A stretch of 24,029 nt of DNA from an uncultured Acetatifactor sp. (GCA_910577035.1 CAJTKW010000063.1:1-24029), one strand, 5' to 3'. Counted from the first letter of the stretch, positions 14,039-22,402 are shown. Notes: generated by a model from the sequence alone, not told the origin. Made by a program: numbers and translations.

Positions 14039-14701
14039 TCAAAAATCTGATATGTTTTTCAGCTGCTTTTCCCGTTCCGAAAGCCACTTCCCAAAGCGCC
14101 CCTTCTCCATGACATAGATACGGGTGCAGTCCTTCTCCCCCCGCTCCGTGGTATTGTATGCGTCACACAAAAGCCCGCTGTCGTCCAGCATCACATACAG
14201 CGCCACCGTGTCCAGGATCTGCTTCTGCTGCAGGTTGTCATAGTCCAGCAGGCACCAGTCCGGCAGGTCATGCCCATAGACATGGGAGATGCAGATGACA
14301 CATTCCCGGAACCTGGGGGTGGGATGTTCCGCCGCATACCGCTCCAGCGCCGCATGGAGCGGCTCTGTCAGAAACAGGCTGCTCTGGCGGGTCTTCTTTC
14401 TGGGCAGGAGCCGGGGCAGCGTCACCTCCAGGATACCGTCTGCATAGCCGATCTCTATGTCGTGTACTTCACCTGCCTTTATCAGGTAATCCCTCTTGGG
14501 GACGCCCGTGGATGCAAACAGGAGGTTCCTTAGCCTGCAGGCGATCCCTTCCGCCCGCAGCGCCGCCTCCGTGGAGATGATCTCATAGTTTTCCGGATAC
14601 CGCTGAATATCCAGTGTGTCCATGGCGCAGATGTTATTGTTCAGCCGGGAGAGGCTGTTCAGGATCTCCCCCACCTGCGCGGAAATCATTTTTCTGTCCA
14701 A
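14039..14701 (-). CDS. DUF6100-like conserved ICE protein (220 aa)
   Basis: The start is TTG at 14701 with GGAGG nine bases upstream; no nearby ATG is as well placed. The N-terminal ~50 residues look helical (VGEILNSLSRLNNNICAMDTLD), followed by EIISTEAALRAEGIACRLRNLLF and an alpha/beta region with PLHAALERYAAEHPTPRF and ECVICISHVYGHDLPDWCLLDYDNLQQKQILD. The layout matches what I remember of the DUF6100 family of clostridial mobile elements. That assignment is from memory and should be verified. There is no signal peptide or membrane segment. It lies between two winged-helix-type genes of the transfer region, and its function is unknown. Confidence 0.7.
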   Translation of the reverse strand: MDRKMISAQVGEILNSLSRLNNNICAMDTLDIQRYPENYEIISTEAALRAEGIACRLRNLLFASTGVPKRDYLIKAGEVHDIEIGYADGILEVTLPRLLPRKKTRQSSLFLTEPLHAALERYAAEHPTPRFRECVICISHVYGHDLPDWCLLDYDNLQQKQILDTVALYVMLDDSGLLCDAYNTTERGEKDCTRIYVMEKGRFGKWLSEREKQLKNISDF

Positions 14702-14906
14702 TATCTAATTCCTCCATTCCGTTACCGCTTATTGCGGTTTGTTCCGCTCTTGTACTTATGTTTGATATATTTGCCAAGCAAAATTTTTGCCAGCTTTTAT
14801 GTCAATGCGCAGTCCTGCAAAAACTATTAACAACAATAAACAAACTAACAGTTTCTTCGATATGCCAATCGCATTGCATTTTCTGTTACGAAACTGTTTG
14901 TAGGTA
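14702..14906 (-). promoter_or_regulatory. AT-rich leader with inverted repeat upstream of the DUF6100-like gene
   Basis: This 205-bp gap is much more AT-rich than its neighbours. AACAGTTTC (14847-14855) and GAAACTGTT (14890-14898) form a perfect 9-bp inverted repeat with a 34-base spacer, a possible operator or stem-loop. TTGGCA and TACAAG with 17 bp between them form a weak minus-strand promoter candidate, and a TTGACA also occurs. The gap probably holds the promoter for the genes below it, but no element is decisive. Confidence 0.4.
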
Positions 14907-15440
14907 TCAATCAGGCTCGGCTTGCCTGTAATAGCTTACTTTCCCGTCAGACTCCACCGTACAAAAGCCCGATATATCAGGGAAATGCAGTAAAGGAATC
15001 TGCCCTGCATCCTCCACCAGCACGATGCGGCGGCTCTCCCCCTGCCGGCACTGTTTCAGCGCCTGTGCCACCAGGGCCTCCTGCCCTTCAGACACATAGA
15101 CCACCTCGTACATCCTGCCCGCCGAGAAGAACACCAGCTTTACCGGGAAGTCGCCGGGGGAATGGTACTCCACACGGTCAATAAAGTCCAAAAGTACCCA
15201 CACGGAACGGACCAGCCCTGTATCGGTGCCCCGCATATGTTCCCCCTGGGGGAAATAGCCGCCCGTCTCAGCCGGGGCAATACGCCCCTGCCTCTGTAGA
15301 TGTGCTAACAGGTTCCTGACCTTTTCCTCCCTGCCCGGATGGAACCGGGCAAGCTGCCCTTCCGACAGGCCGGGGTACATGGAAACCTCCCGCAGCAGAT
15401 CAGCCGCCTCCTGCCCGTATATGTCCGCCCTTGTTTTCAT
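14907..15440 (-). CDS. DUF5697-like winged-helix ICE protein (177 aa)
   Basis: The ATG at 15440 has AGGAGG five bases upstream. Residues ~5-65 read as a winged helix (GQEAADLLREVSMYPGLSEG, REEKVRNLLAHLQRQGRI, ETGGYFPQG). The C-terminal part (about 75-175) is an alpha/beta domain with VWVLLDFIDRVEYHSPGDFP and VKLVFFSAGRMYEVVYVSEG. The family call DUF5697 is from memory. It sits directly downstream of the VirB4 gene, separated by a block of phased repeats. It may be a regulator that binds those repeats, or a DNA-processing accessory; this is inference. A Cys near the C-terminus (ISGFCTVESDG) and one in QCRQGESRR do not form an obvious metal site. Confidence 0.7.
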   Translation of the reverse strand: MKTRADIYGQEAADLLREVSMYPGLSEGQLARFHPGREEKVRNLLAHLQRQGRIAPAETGGYFPQGEHMRGTDTGLVRSVWVLLDFIDRVEYHSPGDFPVKLVFFSAGRMYEVVYVSEGQEALVAQALKQCRQGESRRIVLVEDAGQIPLLHFPDISGFCTVESDGKVSYYRQAEPD

Positions 15441-15456
15441 GGCATCCTCCTTCCAT

Positions 15457-15538
15457 TGCGTAATCCATGCGTATTTTATGCGTAATCAAAACCTGCTTTC
15501 CTACCGAATGCGTATTCCGTGCGTAAACTATACGCATT
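15457..15538. repeat. 11-bp-phased TGCGTA repeat array
   Basis: TGCGTAAT or TGCGTATT begins at 15457, 15468 and 15479 (11-bp steps). TGCGTATT and TGCGTAAA begin at 15509 and 15520 (11-bp step), and the inverted TACGCATT begins at 15531, again 11 bp on. The array fills the gap between the VirB4 and DUF5697-like genes. One turn per unit and a terminal inverted copy suggest cooperative binding of a protein: an operator, an iteron-like origin element, or part of a transfer origin. Confidence 0.7.
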
Positions 15539-15548
15539 TGAATTTCCC

Positions 15549-18500
15549 TCACCCTTTCCGCATCCGCTCCACGATGTCCTTCAGCTCCCGCCTGTCCGTG
15601 GTGATCAGATCCTTTTCCAGGGGGCTTGCCTTAAACTCCACCATGATGTTATTGTTGTTGGTGCTGATCAGCCCGTTGCCCCGCTCAAAGTGCGTGACCT
15701 CCAACACCTCCGCATCCGACAGGTGGAGTGCATCCTGGACGCGCTGGGCCTCATCGTCCTCCAGGTTCAGGATGATCTTCGTCTTGGAATTGTTGATGAT
15801 TCCTTTCCCGAAACGCCCCTCATCCAGGTTGAAGAAGTCATTCAAGTCCTGGCTGGCGCAGATGGCGGAGCCGCCGTAGCCCCGTATGGTCTTAAAAATC
15901 TCCAGCACAAAATCCCCTGCCATGCGGGTTCCCGCCGCCCCTGCCCCGGATAAGAGCTGCCAGCACTCGTCAATGAAGATCGCCTTTTCTTCCGTCCGAT
16001 CCTCCTTTGCCCGGTCCCAGACGAAATCCAGCGCCACGAACATCCCCACCGTAAGCAGGTCCCCCGTCAGGGAGGATATGTCCAGCACCGTGTAACGGTT
16101 ATCCAGCGATACGTTGGTCTGCTGGTTAAAGGTGCTGGCAGAGCCGTTCACAAGGCGATTTAAGATCACTGCCATACGCTTGGTCTGTGTATATTTCTTC
16201 AGGATGGCGTACAAATCGCCCAGCACCGGCATTTTCCGGTACTGCCCAGGATGTTCCGGGTCTTCCAGGGAAGCATTGTCGTGGGTGATGCCCTTCTGCC
16301 CGTAGGCCAGCACCAGGGCCTCGTCCAAAAGCTGCCGTTCCTCGTTTGTCATGTCCGGGATCAGCAAACTGAAAAAGATGTGCAGCCGCTGGATCTTCTC
16401 CGCCAGCTCCGAGAGCCGGATGCCGGGGCCGTCCAGCAGCTCGTTCACCGTATGGTCCACCCGGCGTATCTCCATCACATTGATACAGTGTGGGCTTGCC
16501 GGGGAGATCTGGATGAACTCGCCGCCCACGTTGGCGCAGGCCCGGTGGAACTCATGCCCTTTCAAGGGGGCAATGATGTAGATGGGGATGCCCTTCCGGC
16601 GCATCCGCAGCGCCATGAGCTGCATGGTAAAGGTCTTTCCTGCGCCGCTGGTGCCCAGGATCGCCATGTTGGCATTCTTATAGACGGCGCTGTTGAAAAT
16701 GTCCACGATGATGAGGGAATTGTTATATTTATTCACGCCTAACAGGATGCCGTTGTCGTCACACATCTCATAGCTGGTAAAGGGATAGCAGCTTGCCGCA
16801 CCGCCGGTCAGCAGGTTGCGCCTGCTCTTTTCATACAGCCCCCGCTCCATGGCCGCCAGGGGGAGGCTTGCCAGGAATGCCTGTTCCTCCCGGAAATGGC
16901 AGGTACTGAGCCGCATATCCTGGGATGCCAGCAGTTTCTTCATCTCGTTCACCTTCCACTCCAGATCCTCTTCACTGGAAGCGGTGACGGTAATAAGCAG
17001 GTTCAGAAAATAAAAATCCTCATTGTTCGCCAGTCCCTCTTTCAGGAAATAACCGCCCCGGATGGCGCTATCTATGTCGTCAAAGTCCGTGTTGGTATCG
17101 CTGGCATCCTTGATCCTGGAGCGGTTGATGCGCAGCTGCTGCCCCACCTTCTGGACGATCTGTTCCTTTGGCTGCCTGGAAAGGAACATATCCAAGTCGA
17201 TCCCGTCCCCTGCGTTGACGATCAGGCTCAGCCACCCTGCGGGCACCTGCACCCTGTAACCGTCCGAGGGAACCAGGAGATAGGCATAATAAAGCCCGTC
17301 AATGCAGATATGCCTGCCGTGGGTAAAATCAATGCTGCCCGGCGAAAAGAACTCCCCCGCAGGGATCTCATCCACCTCGCCCTGCCTGCCGTTCTCCCTG
17401 TATTTGTCAATCACCTCCCTGACCCGTTCCGGCAGGGGCTTTTCTGCGCTCTCATTCCGGCAGAGCAGGTTATAGAGCACGTCCACGGCGAACTCATCCT
17501 CATTTTCCGGCACAATGACCTCATTCCCGCACTGGCGCAGGTAATTGGCCGCCGTATGGACTGCCCCCTGCAAAAATGCGGCAGCCTCCCCCTCATCATC
17601 GGAGCGTCTGGCATTCCCCCAGGGCTCATATTCAAAGATCAGGAAAAACCGGCGCGTGACCGCCTCATGAGAGCTGATCTGCTGCACAAACCGCAGGTAA
17701 TCCTCCTGCATGAGCCGGCACTGTTCGTTAGTCTCCCGTGCCATTTCCTTCTGCACCGTGTCCATGTGCCTCCCAATGTCCGCCTTGCGGGTCAGGACCT
17801 TGAACTGCAGCCTGACAGGGCTCACCTTCAGGTAGGACACAAAGGAATAAATGATGTTCCTCTGTTCCCTTGCGCTCCGCAGGAGGAAGTTGATGGGCAC
17901 GACCTCCACGATCTTGACATAGTGGTGGTCTTTTGTATAAATGATGCCGTTTGCAATCCTGGAGACCGGCAGGTAATCCGCTACCGGATTCAGGCAGGCC
18001 GGCTGCTGCTCCCGCAGGGGTAACGGATGCAGACTGCGCCGCTCTGCTTTTGCTGCATAACCACGACTCTTTTTCCTCGTTGTCTCCGTCGTTGCTTCCG
18101 CCGCTTTGCCCGAAACATCCCTGGCTCCTGCTTTCCCCGTTTTCCCCGCCGGGCGGAGTTTCTGGCGCAACTCATATCCCTTTACCTGGTCAAATTCAGC
18201 AGGGAAGTCTTCCTTCGGGCGATTTCGGCTCTTTTTTTCCGCAGCCTGTCTGGCTGATTGTCCCGCCTGTGTTTCTGCCCGAGCACCCGACACCTTCGTT
18301 CCCGCCCACTTTTCCGGTTTTGCCTTCTGCACCGTCTTTGCAGCTCTTTCCTGTCCTGCGAAATCCTCCGCCTGAGTACAGGCGTCCCCGCCCACAACAC
18401 GGCGGTTTTTCAAGTATTTTATAAAAATCACCAGAAAGGAAGACAGGCTCTCCCCAGAAATGCCGATCAAGGCAAACAAGGCAATGGGCAGCACCGTCAG

Positions 18501-18698
18501 GCACAGCACAATAATCTTCGCCGTCAGCCCCAAGGGCAGGAATACACAGACCGGTATCCCCACAGCCGCAGACAGGATGCCCGCCTCTATCACATTCCTT
18601 GCCTTGAACATCCCGCCGAAAAAAGTGCCCGTGTCTACAAAATTCGGCGGGATGATGTATGTATCATTTTCGTTTTGATTGCTCATATTACCTCTCAT
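15549..18698 (-). CDS. virB4: VirB3(PrgI)-VirB4 fusion, conjugation ATPase
   Basis: A 1049-aa fusion. Residues ~15-100 form a VirB3/PrgI-like membrane domain (IIPPNFVDTGTFFGGMFKAR and two hydrophobic segments), normally a separate small protein. Residues ~105-235 are a basic Lys/Ala/Arg-rich linker. From ~240 the VirB4/TrbE core begins (LNPVADYLPVSRIANGIIY). Walker A is GTSGAGKT at 682-689 and Walker B is AIFIDECWQLL with D910-E911; ICASQDLNDFF follows. VirB4 powers assembly and substrate passage of the type IV secretion channel. The start at 18698 is uncertain: ATG at 18686 (MSNQNENDTY) has GAGAGG 4-5 bases upstream, and a 19-base palindrome ends six bases before 18698. An independent ribosome site for the ATPase part is not evident, so one polypeptide is likely. 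Confidence 0.92.
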   Translation of the reverse strand: MRGNMSNQNENDTYIIPPNFVDTGTFFGGMFKARNVIEAGILSAAVGIPVCVFLPLGLTAKIIVLCLTVLPIALFALIGISGESLSSFLVIFIKYLKNRRVVGGDACTQAEDFAGQERAAKTVQKAKPEKWAGTKVSGARAETQAGQSARQAAEKKSRNRPKEDFPAEFDQVKGYELRQKLRPAGKTGKAGARDVSGKAAEATTETTRKKSRGYAAKAERRSLHPLPLREQQPACLNPVADYLPVSRIANGIIYTKDHHYVKIVEVVPINFLLRSAREQRNIIYSFVSYLKVSPVRLQFKVLTRKADIGRHMDTVQKEMARETNEQCRLMQEDYLRFVQQISSHEAVTRRFFLIFEYEPWGNARRSDDEGEAAAFLQGAVHTAANYLRQCGNEVIVPENEDEFAVDVLYNLLCRNESAEKPLPERVREVIDKYRENGRQGEVDEIPAGEFFSPGSIDFTHGRHICIDGLYYAYLLVPSDGYRVQVPAGWLSLIVNAGDGIDLDMFLSRQPKEQIVQKVGQQLRINRSRIKDASDTNTDFDDIDSAIRGGYFLKEGLANNEDFYFLNLLITVTASSEEDLEWKVNEMKKLLASQDMRLSTCHFREEQAFLASLPLAAMERGLYEKSRRNLLTGGAASCYPFTSYEMCDDNGILLGVNKYNNSLIIVDIFNSAVYKNANMAILGTSGAGKTFTMQLMALRMRRKGIPIYIIAPLKGHEFHRACANVGGEFIQISPASPHCINVMEIRRVDHTVNELLDGPGIRLSELAEKIQRLHIFFSLLIPDMTNEERQLLDEALVLAYGQKGITHDNASLEDPEHPGQYRKMPVLGDLYAILKKYTQTKRMAVILNRLVNGSASTFNQQTNVSLDNRYTVLDISSLTGDLLTVGMFVALDFVWDRAKEDRTEEKAIFIDECWQLLSGAGAAGTRMAGDFVLEIFKTIRGYGGSAICASQDLNDFFNLDEGRFGKGIINNSKTKIILNLEDDEAQRVQDALHLSDAEVLEVTHFERGNGLISTNNNNIMVEFKASPLEKDLITTDRRELKDIVERMRKG

Positions 18699-18704
18699 TC
18701 TGTC

Positions 18705-18723
18705 CAGAAACCTTAGGTTTCTG
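18705..18723. promoter_or_regulatory. 9-bp perfect palindrome upstream of virB4
   Basis: CAGAAACCT and AGGTTTCTG flank a single T. The element lies in the 61-bp gap between the C39-peptidase gene and virB4, six bases before the 18698 ATG. As RNA it would form a hairpin over the place where a ribosome site for that ATG would lie. It may therefore regulate translation or favour the internal start at 18686. An operator is the alternative. Confidence 0.45.
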
Positions 18724-18759
18724 AAACCTATAGTTTTGGAACAATGTGTCCATTCCCTT

Positions 18760-20139
18760 TTAACCGATGATCCAAAAAGGCCCTCCGGCAGCGGCGCCCC
18801 GGCTGGCCTCCCGCAGGATCACGGACAAATCCCACATCTGCCCGCTCCTGTTGTAACTGGCCGGGTCAGCCACCAGAATCTTCCCGTCCTGCACGCCCCT
18901 CAGCACAATAAAATGTCCCGACTTTGTAAAGTGTCCCTGGGACATGATCGCAACCACCAGCTTCCCCTCCGCCAGCGCATCCAGTATCCTCTGGGGCTCT
19001 GCCGCCGTACAGCCGTACACATTCAATCCCCAGCTCCTTGCGGCGGCGGGGATCAGCGCATGGTAGGAGCCGCTGTCCTTGCACCAGTAACCGTTTAGAT
19101 AGGACCATTCTGCCATAGCCGCAGGGTCAACCGTCCGGTCTGTGAGGGAGGACACCACGATTGCCATGGCAGTAGGGCCGCAGCCATGACTGCCGACATA
19201 ATCGGTGCCGTAGGGCTTACCTGCATAACGCTCATCCAGCTGATTATAATAGACCACCTCTGTCACGCCATCCGTAAAGCGCACATCCCCCAGGGAGGGA
19301 ATGGATTTCCCGTCCCATTGCGTGATCCCCTGCATCATGCCGTCACCCAAGAAAAGACTCAGGTTCTGGGCATAGGAATTGGCAAGGGCCATCTGTTCCC
19401 CGTCCAGCCTAAAGACTTGTTCGGAGAAATAGGCTTCCCCGTTATAAGCAATGGTATAGACCCGCCAGTCTTCCGTAACAGAAACCTCTTTCCCGGTAGC
19501 CGGGTCCGTTTCCGTCCTTGTCCGCGATTCTTCTGCCAGCGTGTAAGAGTATAGATGGCTTTGGCCGGCACGCAGCGTCCTTTCCATGTCTGGAATGGAA
19601 ATACCGGCATAGTCCCCGCTCTTATAGGCGCAATACATACCGATGAACTGGTTGGCATTATAGAGGGGGCTGCCAGCATAAGAGGTAATGACCTCCATTT
19701 CATCTGCCCCGGAGGATGCAAAGTCTGCCTCGATCTGTTCCATGGTATCCTCCAGGCCCCCGGACATGATCCCGTCTATGGCGGCGGTGATCTCTGCCAC
19801 ATTTTCCATGATGGCCGCATTGTTGTTCAGGATCGGCGCATCGGAAAAAGCCGTGGAAGAAAAAGCGTCCGCCAGGCCGCCAAAGATCACGGCAGGAAGT
19901 GACACCACAAATACCACCGGGATCAGCAGTAACGCAATGACAGCGATGATGACCTTTCCCACCAGCCTGCGGTTTTCCCAGAGCGCACCGGCAACGGCAC
20001 CATAAGGCCCTGCGGCTGCGGCGCCTTTGGCGGCTCCCGATACTGCCTTACCTGCCTTCATGGCACCCCGTACCATGTGTGCGGCGGCGCGTCCTGTTTC
20101 CAGGGTCTCCTGCAGACCGCTTTTCTTTTCGTTTTCCAT
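18760..20139 (-). CDS. Membrane-anchored C39-type cysteine peptidase of the transfer operon
   Basis: A 459-aa protein. Residues 1-50 are cytoplasmic and Ala/Gly/Lys-rich; one membrane segment lies at about 60-90 (VIIAVIALLLIPVVFVVSL). The extracellular part follows, with a helical region at 95-165 and a middle domain to ~290. The C-terminus (about 300-459) is a C39-like papain-fold peptidase: catalytic Cys320 in GSHGCGPTAMAIV, His409 in SGHFIVLRG and Asp425 in ADPAS. It sits where other Gram-positive conjugation systems encode a VirB1/CwlT-like wall hydrolase. A role in opening peptidoglycan or trimming a surface protein during mating is therefore plausible, though not shown. The start, two bases after the preceding gene, indicates tight co-expression. 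Confidence 0.82.
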   Translation of the reverse strand: MENEKKSGLQETLETGRAAAHMVRGAMKAGKAVSGAAKGAAAAGPYGAVAGALWENRRLVGKVIIAVIALLLIPVVFVVSLPAVIFGGLADAFSSTAFSDAPILNNNAAIMENVAEITAAIDGIMSGGLEDTMEQIEADFASSGADEMEVITSYAGSPLYNANQFIGMYCAYKSGDYAGISIPDMERTLRAGQSHLYSYTLAEESRTRTETDPATGKEVSVTEDWRVYTIAYNGEAYFSEQVFRLDGEQMALANSYAQNLSLFLGDGMMQGITQWDGKSIPSLGDVRFTDGVTEVVYYNQLDERYAGKPYGTDYVGSHGCGPTAMAIVVSSLTDRTVDPAAMAEWSYLNGYWCKDSGSYHALIPAAARSWGLNVYGCTAAEPQRILDALAEGKLVVAIMSQGHFTKSGHFIVLRGVQDGKILVADPASYNRSGQMWDLSVILREASRGAAAGGPFWIIG

Positions 20140-20141
20140 GA

Positions 20142-21107
20142 CTACATCCGCTCCCTTCTTTTGGGCGGCTGGGGCAGTTTCTTCACAATGGACTCCTTAT
20201 AGGCAATGGAGCCGTCCGGCGCCATATACGGGGACTTGTCCACCGCATCCTGCGCATACTGCTTGTACCAGGAGCTGCCATCCGCCGCCTGTATGGTGGT
20301 ATAGTTTCCCTCCGGAGCCGCATACTGGGCCGCATGGTACATCCCAAAGGCAATCCCCTGGGGATGTTCCTCTGAGGTCTCCGTCCCTGTGATACGCCCG
20401 CCGCCGATCTCCACATCCGAAAAGACGGGCACCTGCCCGGCATTCTCCCCCAGGGCGGTATAGCCAAGATAGGACTGGAGCGCCCGGGACGCCTCCGGAC
20501 CGCTCATAAAGCCAAGCTCGGCAATGTTTCCTGCAGCCACGGTCCCTATGACGTTGTTGGCAAAGCTGCCGCCCTTGCTGACGGAGGAAGCGTAAATATG
20601 GCTGCCAATCCCCCCGCCAGACTTCCCTGAGAAACGGCTAACGCTTGTTTTGGATGAGGCAGTCGCCGACTTGACAGCGCTGTTGGTAATGCGGCTGCCC
20701 ACGATCCCGGCAAGCCCTCCGGACATAAACCCTTTGGAGCCGGCATTCGTGTGGGAGGAAACCTTGCTGTGGCCTCCGCCGAAGTACTGGCTGGAGAAAT
20801 TCTTCAGCCCTCCTATCCCCCTTGCCGCGATCATCGCCTCCGCCAGCATAGAGCCGCCCGTGTGTCCCACATTGATCCCAAGGCTGGACATGAAGGAATC
20901 TATCTTCTGAGACACCTTCAAAAAGGCAATGGCACAAAGAAACCAGATCAGCACATTTCCGGATGCGGTCGCCTTGCCCATAGCGTTCACCTGGGCCTGT
21001 ATCTCGCTTTCCGTCATAGCAAAGACAGGCTGGCAGAACGAAAAGCAGAGGACAGCCGCTGAGCAGACCGCAAGCATGATCCGCCTGAATTTTTTCATTT
21101 TTTGCAT
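20142..21107 (-). CDS. TrbL-like secreted/membrane protein of the transfer channel (321 aa)
   Basis: The ATG at 21107 has AGGAG six bases upstream. A clear signal peptide spans residues 1-30 (MLAVCSAAVLCFSFCQPVFA, cut after FA). One hydrophobic segment lies at about 50-65 (GNVLIWFLCAIAFLKVS). From ~110 the chain is rich in Gly and Ser, then has a short soluble C-terminal region with no recognised enzyme motif. Clostridial ICEs commonly carry such a protein beside the VirB6-like gene, and it resembles a separated piece of TrbL/VirB6. It probably belongs to the membrane channel. Family membership is judged from architecture and position, not from a decisive motif. Confidence 0.65.
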   Translation of the reverse strand: MQKMKKFRRIMLAVCSAAVLCFSFCQPVFAMTESEIQAQVNAMGKATASGNVLIWFLCAIAFLKVSQKIDSFMSSLGINVGHTGGSMLAEAMIAARGIGGLKNFSSQYFGGGHSKVSSHTNAGSKGFMSGGLAGIVGSRITNSAVKSATASSKTSVSRFSGKSGGGIGSHIYASSVSKGGSFANNVIGTVAAGNIAELGFMSGPEASRALQSYLGYTALGENAGQVPVFSDVEIGGGRITGTETSEEHPQGIAFGMYHAAQYAAPEGNYTTIQAADGSSWYKQYAQDAVDKSPYMAPDGSIAYKESIVKKLPQPPKRRERM

Positions 21108-21185
21108 TATGATCTCCTTTCCTGCCGCAGCCCGGAAAAATGGGCGCAGGCACAGATTTCTGTAAAAAAATTTTTTCCCATCAGT

Positions 21186-21896
21186 CTAAAGCGAAAGCGG
21201 GTTAGCAAGAAAGGCCCCCACCATGGATGTAAACAGCCGCAGGCACCAGGCATTCATGATCAGCAGGAACACCTGCCCGCCGAACATCCGGCACCACGAC
21301 TTAAAGATATTGGATGTGCTCTGGGACGCCCCCATGGAAAAGGCCACAGGCGCCGTATAGACCAGCACCCCCAGCAGCACATACCGCTCCGCCGCCTCAA
21401 AAAGCAGCTTGATATAATTCCACGCAAGGATCAGCACCAGTATCAGCGAGATCAGCGCCACCGCCCCATTTGCACACACGCCTACCACCGCCAGGATGAC
21501 GGAATTAAAGCTTGCAAAGTCAAGCGCCGGGATGGCAGAGGTCAGTATCCAGTCGTAAGGCGTTCCGCCTATCTTTAAGACCGTCCCTATGATGTCATCC
21601 GAAAAATAGGCCAGCAGGATAAACAGGACTGAGCGGACGCTCAGCTTTACGGGATCCTCCGCCTCTATCCCCGCGCCCAGCCCGTAGTTCTTGAACAGCT
21701 GCCATACCCAGTTCAATAAAATAATCCCGATGGAGAGCGCCACAAAGACCTCATACAGGGTTCCCGCCGCCGGAAAGTAGCGCAGGAACACGGACATATC
21801 ACACCCCAGCGCACCCAGAACCGAGGTTGATACCAGATCCAGGCCGTGCATCACCTGCTCTGCGATCCACTCCACAATACCGTCTAAGATACCCAC
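21186..21896 (-). CDS. VirB6/TrbL-like polytopic channel protein (236 aa)
   Basis: The start is GTG at 21896, with AAGGGG upstream. Five or so membrane segments are visible: about residues 48-70 (LYEVFVALSIGIILLNWVWQ), 88-108, 130-165 (SVILAVVGVCANGAVALISL), 170-195 and 205-230. The N-terminus carries an amphipathic helix (ILDGIVEWIAEQVMHGLDLV). This matches VirB6-like inner-membrane components of Gram-positive type IV secretion systems, which form part of the DNA path. It lies 20 bases after the VirB2-like gene and before the second TrbL-like gene, in the usual order for clostridial ICEs. Confidence 0.8.
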   Translation of the reverse strand: MGILDGIVEWIAEQVMHGLDLVSTSVLGALGCDMSVFLRYFPAAGTLYEVFVALSIGIILLNWVWQLFKNYGLGAGIEAEDPVKLSVRSVLFILLAYFSDDIIGTVLKIGGTPYDWILTSAIPALDFASFNSVILAVVGVCANGAVALISLILVLILAWNYIKLLFEAAERYVLLGVLVYTAPVAFSMGASQSTSNIFKSWCRMFGGQVFLLIMNAWCLRLFTSMVGAFLANPLSL

Positions 21897-21916
21897 ACAA
21901 TCACCCCTTTCTTAGC

Positions 21917-22315
21917 CTATGGCGTAGGCGTCCATTTTCCGCCGGTAAAGAACGGAGTGACATAAGCCATGATGAATCCCAGGCCATTCAGCACCACCCA
22001 GGTGACGCAGATCCTCTTTAACCATGCACGGCTTTCATCCACCGTGCGCCCTGAACGGGAGAAATTCATCAGCAGCAGCGCCACGGACGCCGTCACAATG
22101 GCCGCCACCGTGGAAATAATGACGATCTGGTTATACACGTCCTGCATGATCTCGCTTGCCTTTGTCCACACATCCGTGGCGGCATATACCGGCTGTGTAA
22201 AGGCCAGGAAACCCATACCCGCAAGAAACCCGCAATAGGCTACATGCGCTATGGGTATCCTGCGGTGCCTCCCCCTGTCTGTTTCTTTCTGAAACTTGTC
22301 TGCTCTTTTCTTCAA
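21917..22315 (-). CDS. VirB2/TrbC-like pilin or channel subunit (132 aa)
   Basis: The start is TTG at 22315, selected because AAGGAGG lies eight bases upstream. The frame continues upstream to an ATG at 22555, but that extension has no ribosome site and reads through hairpins. The product has a long basic pre-peptide (MKKRADKFQKETDRGRHRR), a hydrophobic segment (about 25-45) ending in TQPVYAA, a predicted signal-peptidase site, and two more membrane helices (about 63-85 and 103-122). That is the VirB2/TrbC pilin layout: a small, processed, two-helix membrane protein. It is the first gene of the transfer-channel operon. Confidence 0.78.
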   Translation of the reverse strand: MKKRADKFQKETDRGRHRRIPIAHVAYCGFLAGMGFLAFTQPVYAATDVWTKASEIMQDVYNQIVIISTVAAIVTASVALLLMNFSRSGRTVDESRAWLKRICVTWVVLNGLGFIMAYVTPFFTGGKWTPTP

Positions 22316-22354
22316 TTTACCAACCTCCTTATGATTTTTGGGCAATCTAGCAGA

Positions 22355-22393
22355 GCACCCGCCAGCTTCAGCTGACATTCTTCCTTGGGGTGC
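22355..22393 (-). promoter_or_regulatory. Leader hairpin just before the VirB2-like ribosome site
   Basis: In minus RNA GUCAGC-UGAA-GCUGGC (22376-22361) forms a tetraloop hairpin. GCACCC (22393-22388) and GGGUGC (22360-22355) close an outer 6-bp stem around it with a bulge on one side. The AAGGAGG site begins about 25 bases further on, so the structure could affect translation or transcription into the operon. Confidence 0.45.
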
Positions 22394-22402
22394 CCGTGTG
22401 CA

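Noticed and set aside
15457..15538. CRISPR array
   Set aside because: Units are 11 bp with no 20-40 bp unique spacers and no cas genes nearby; it is a phased binding-site array.
16896..18023. 375-aa + strand ORF
   Set aside because: Antisense shadow of the VirB4 gene, without recognisable features.
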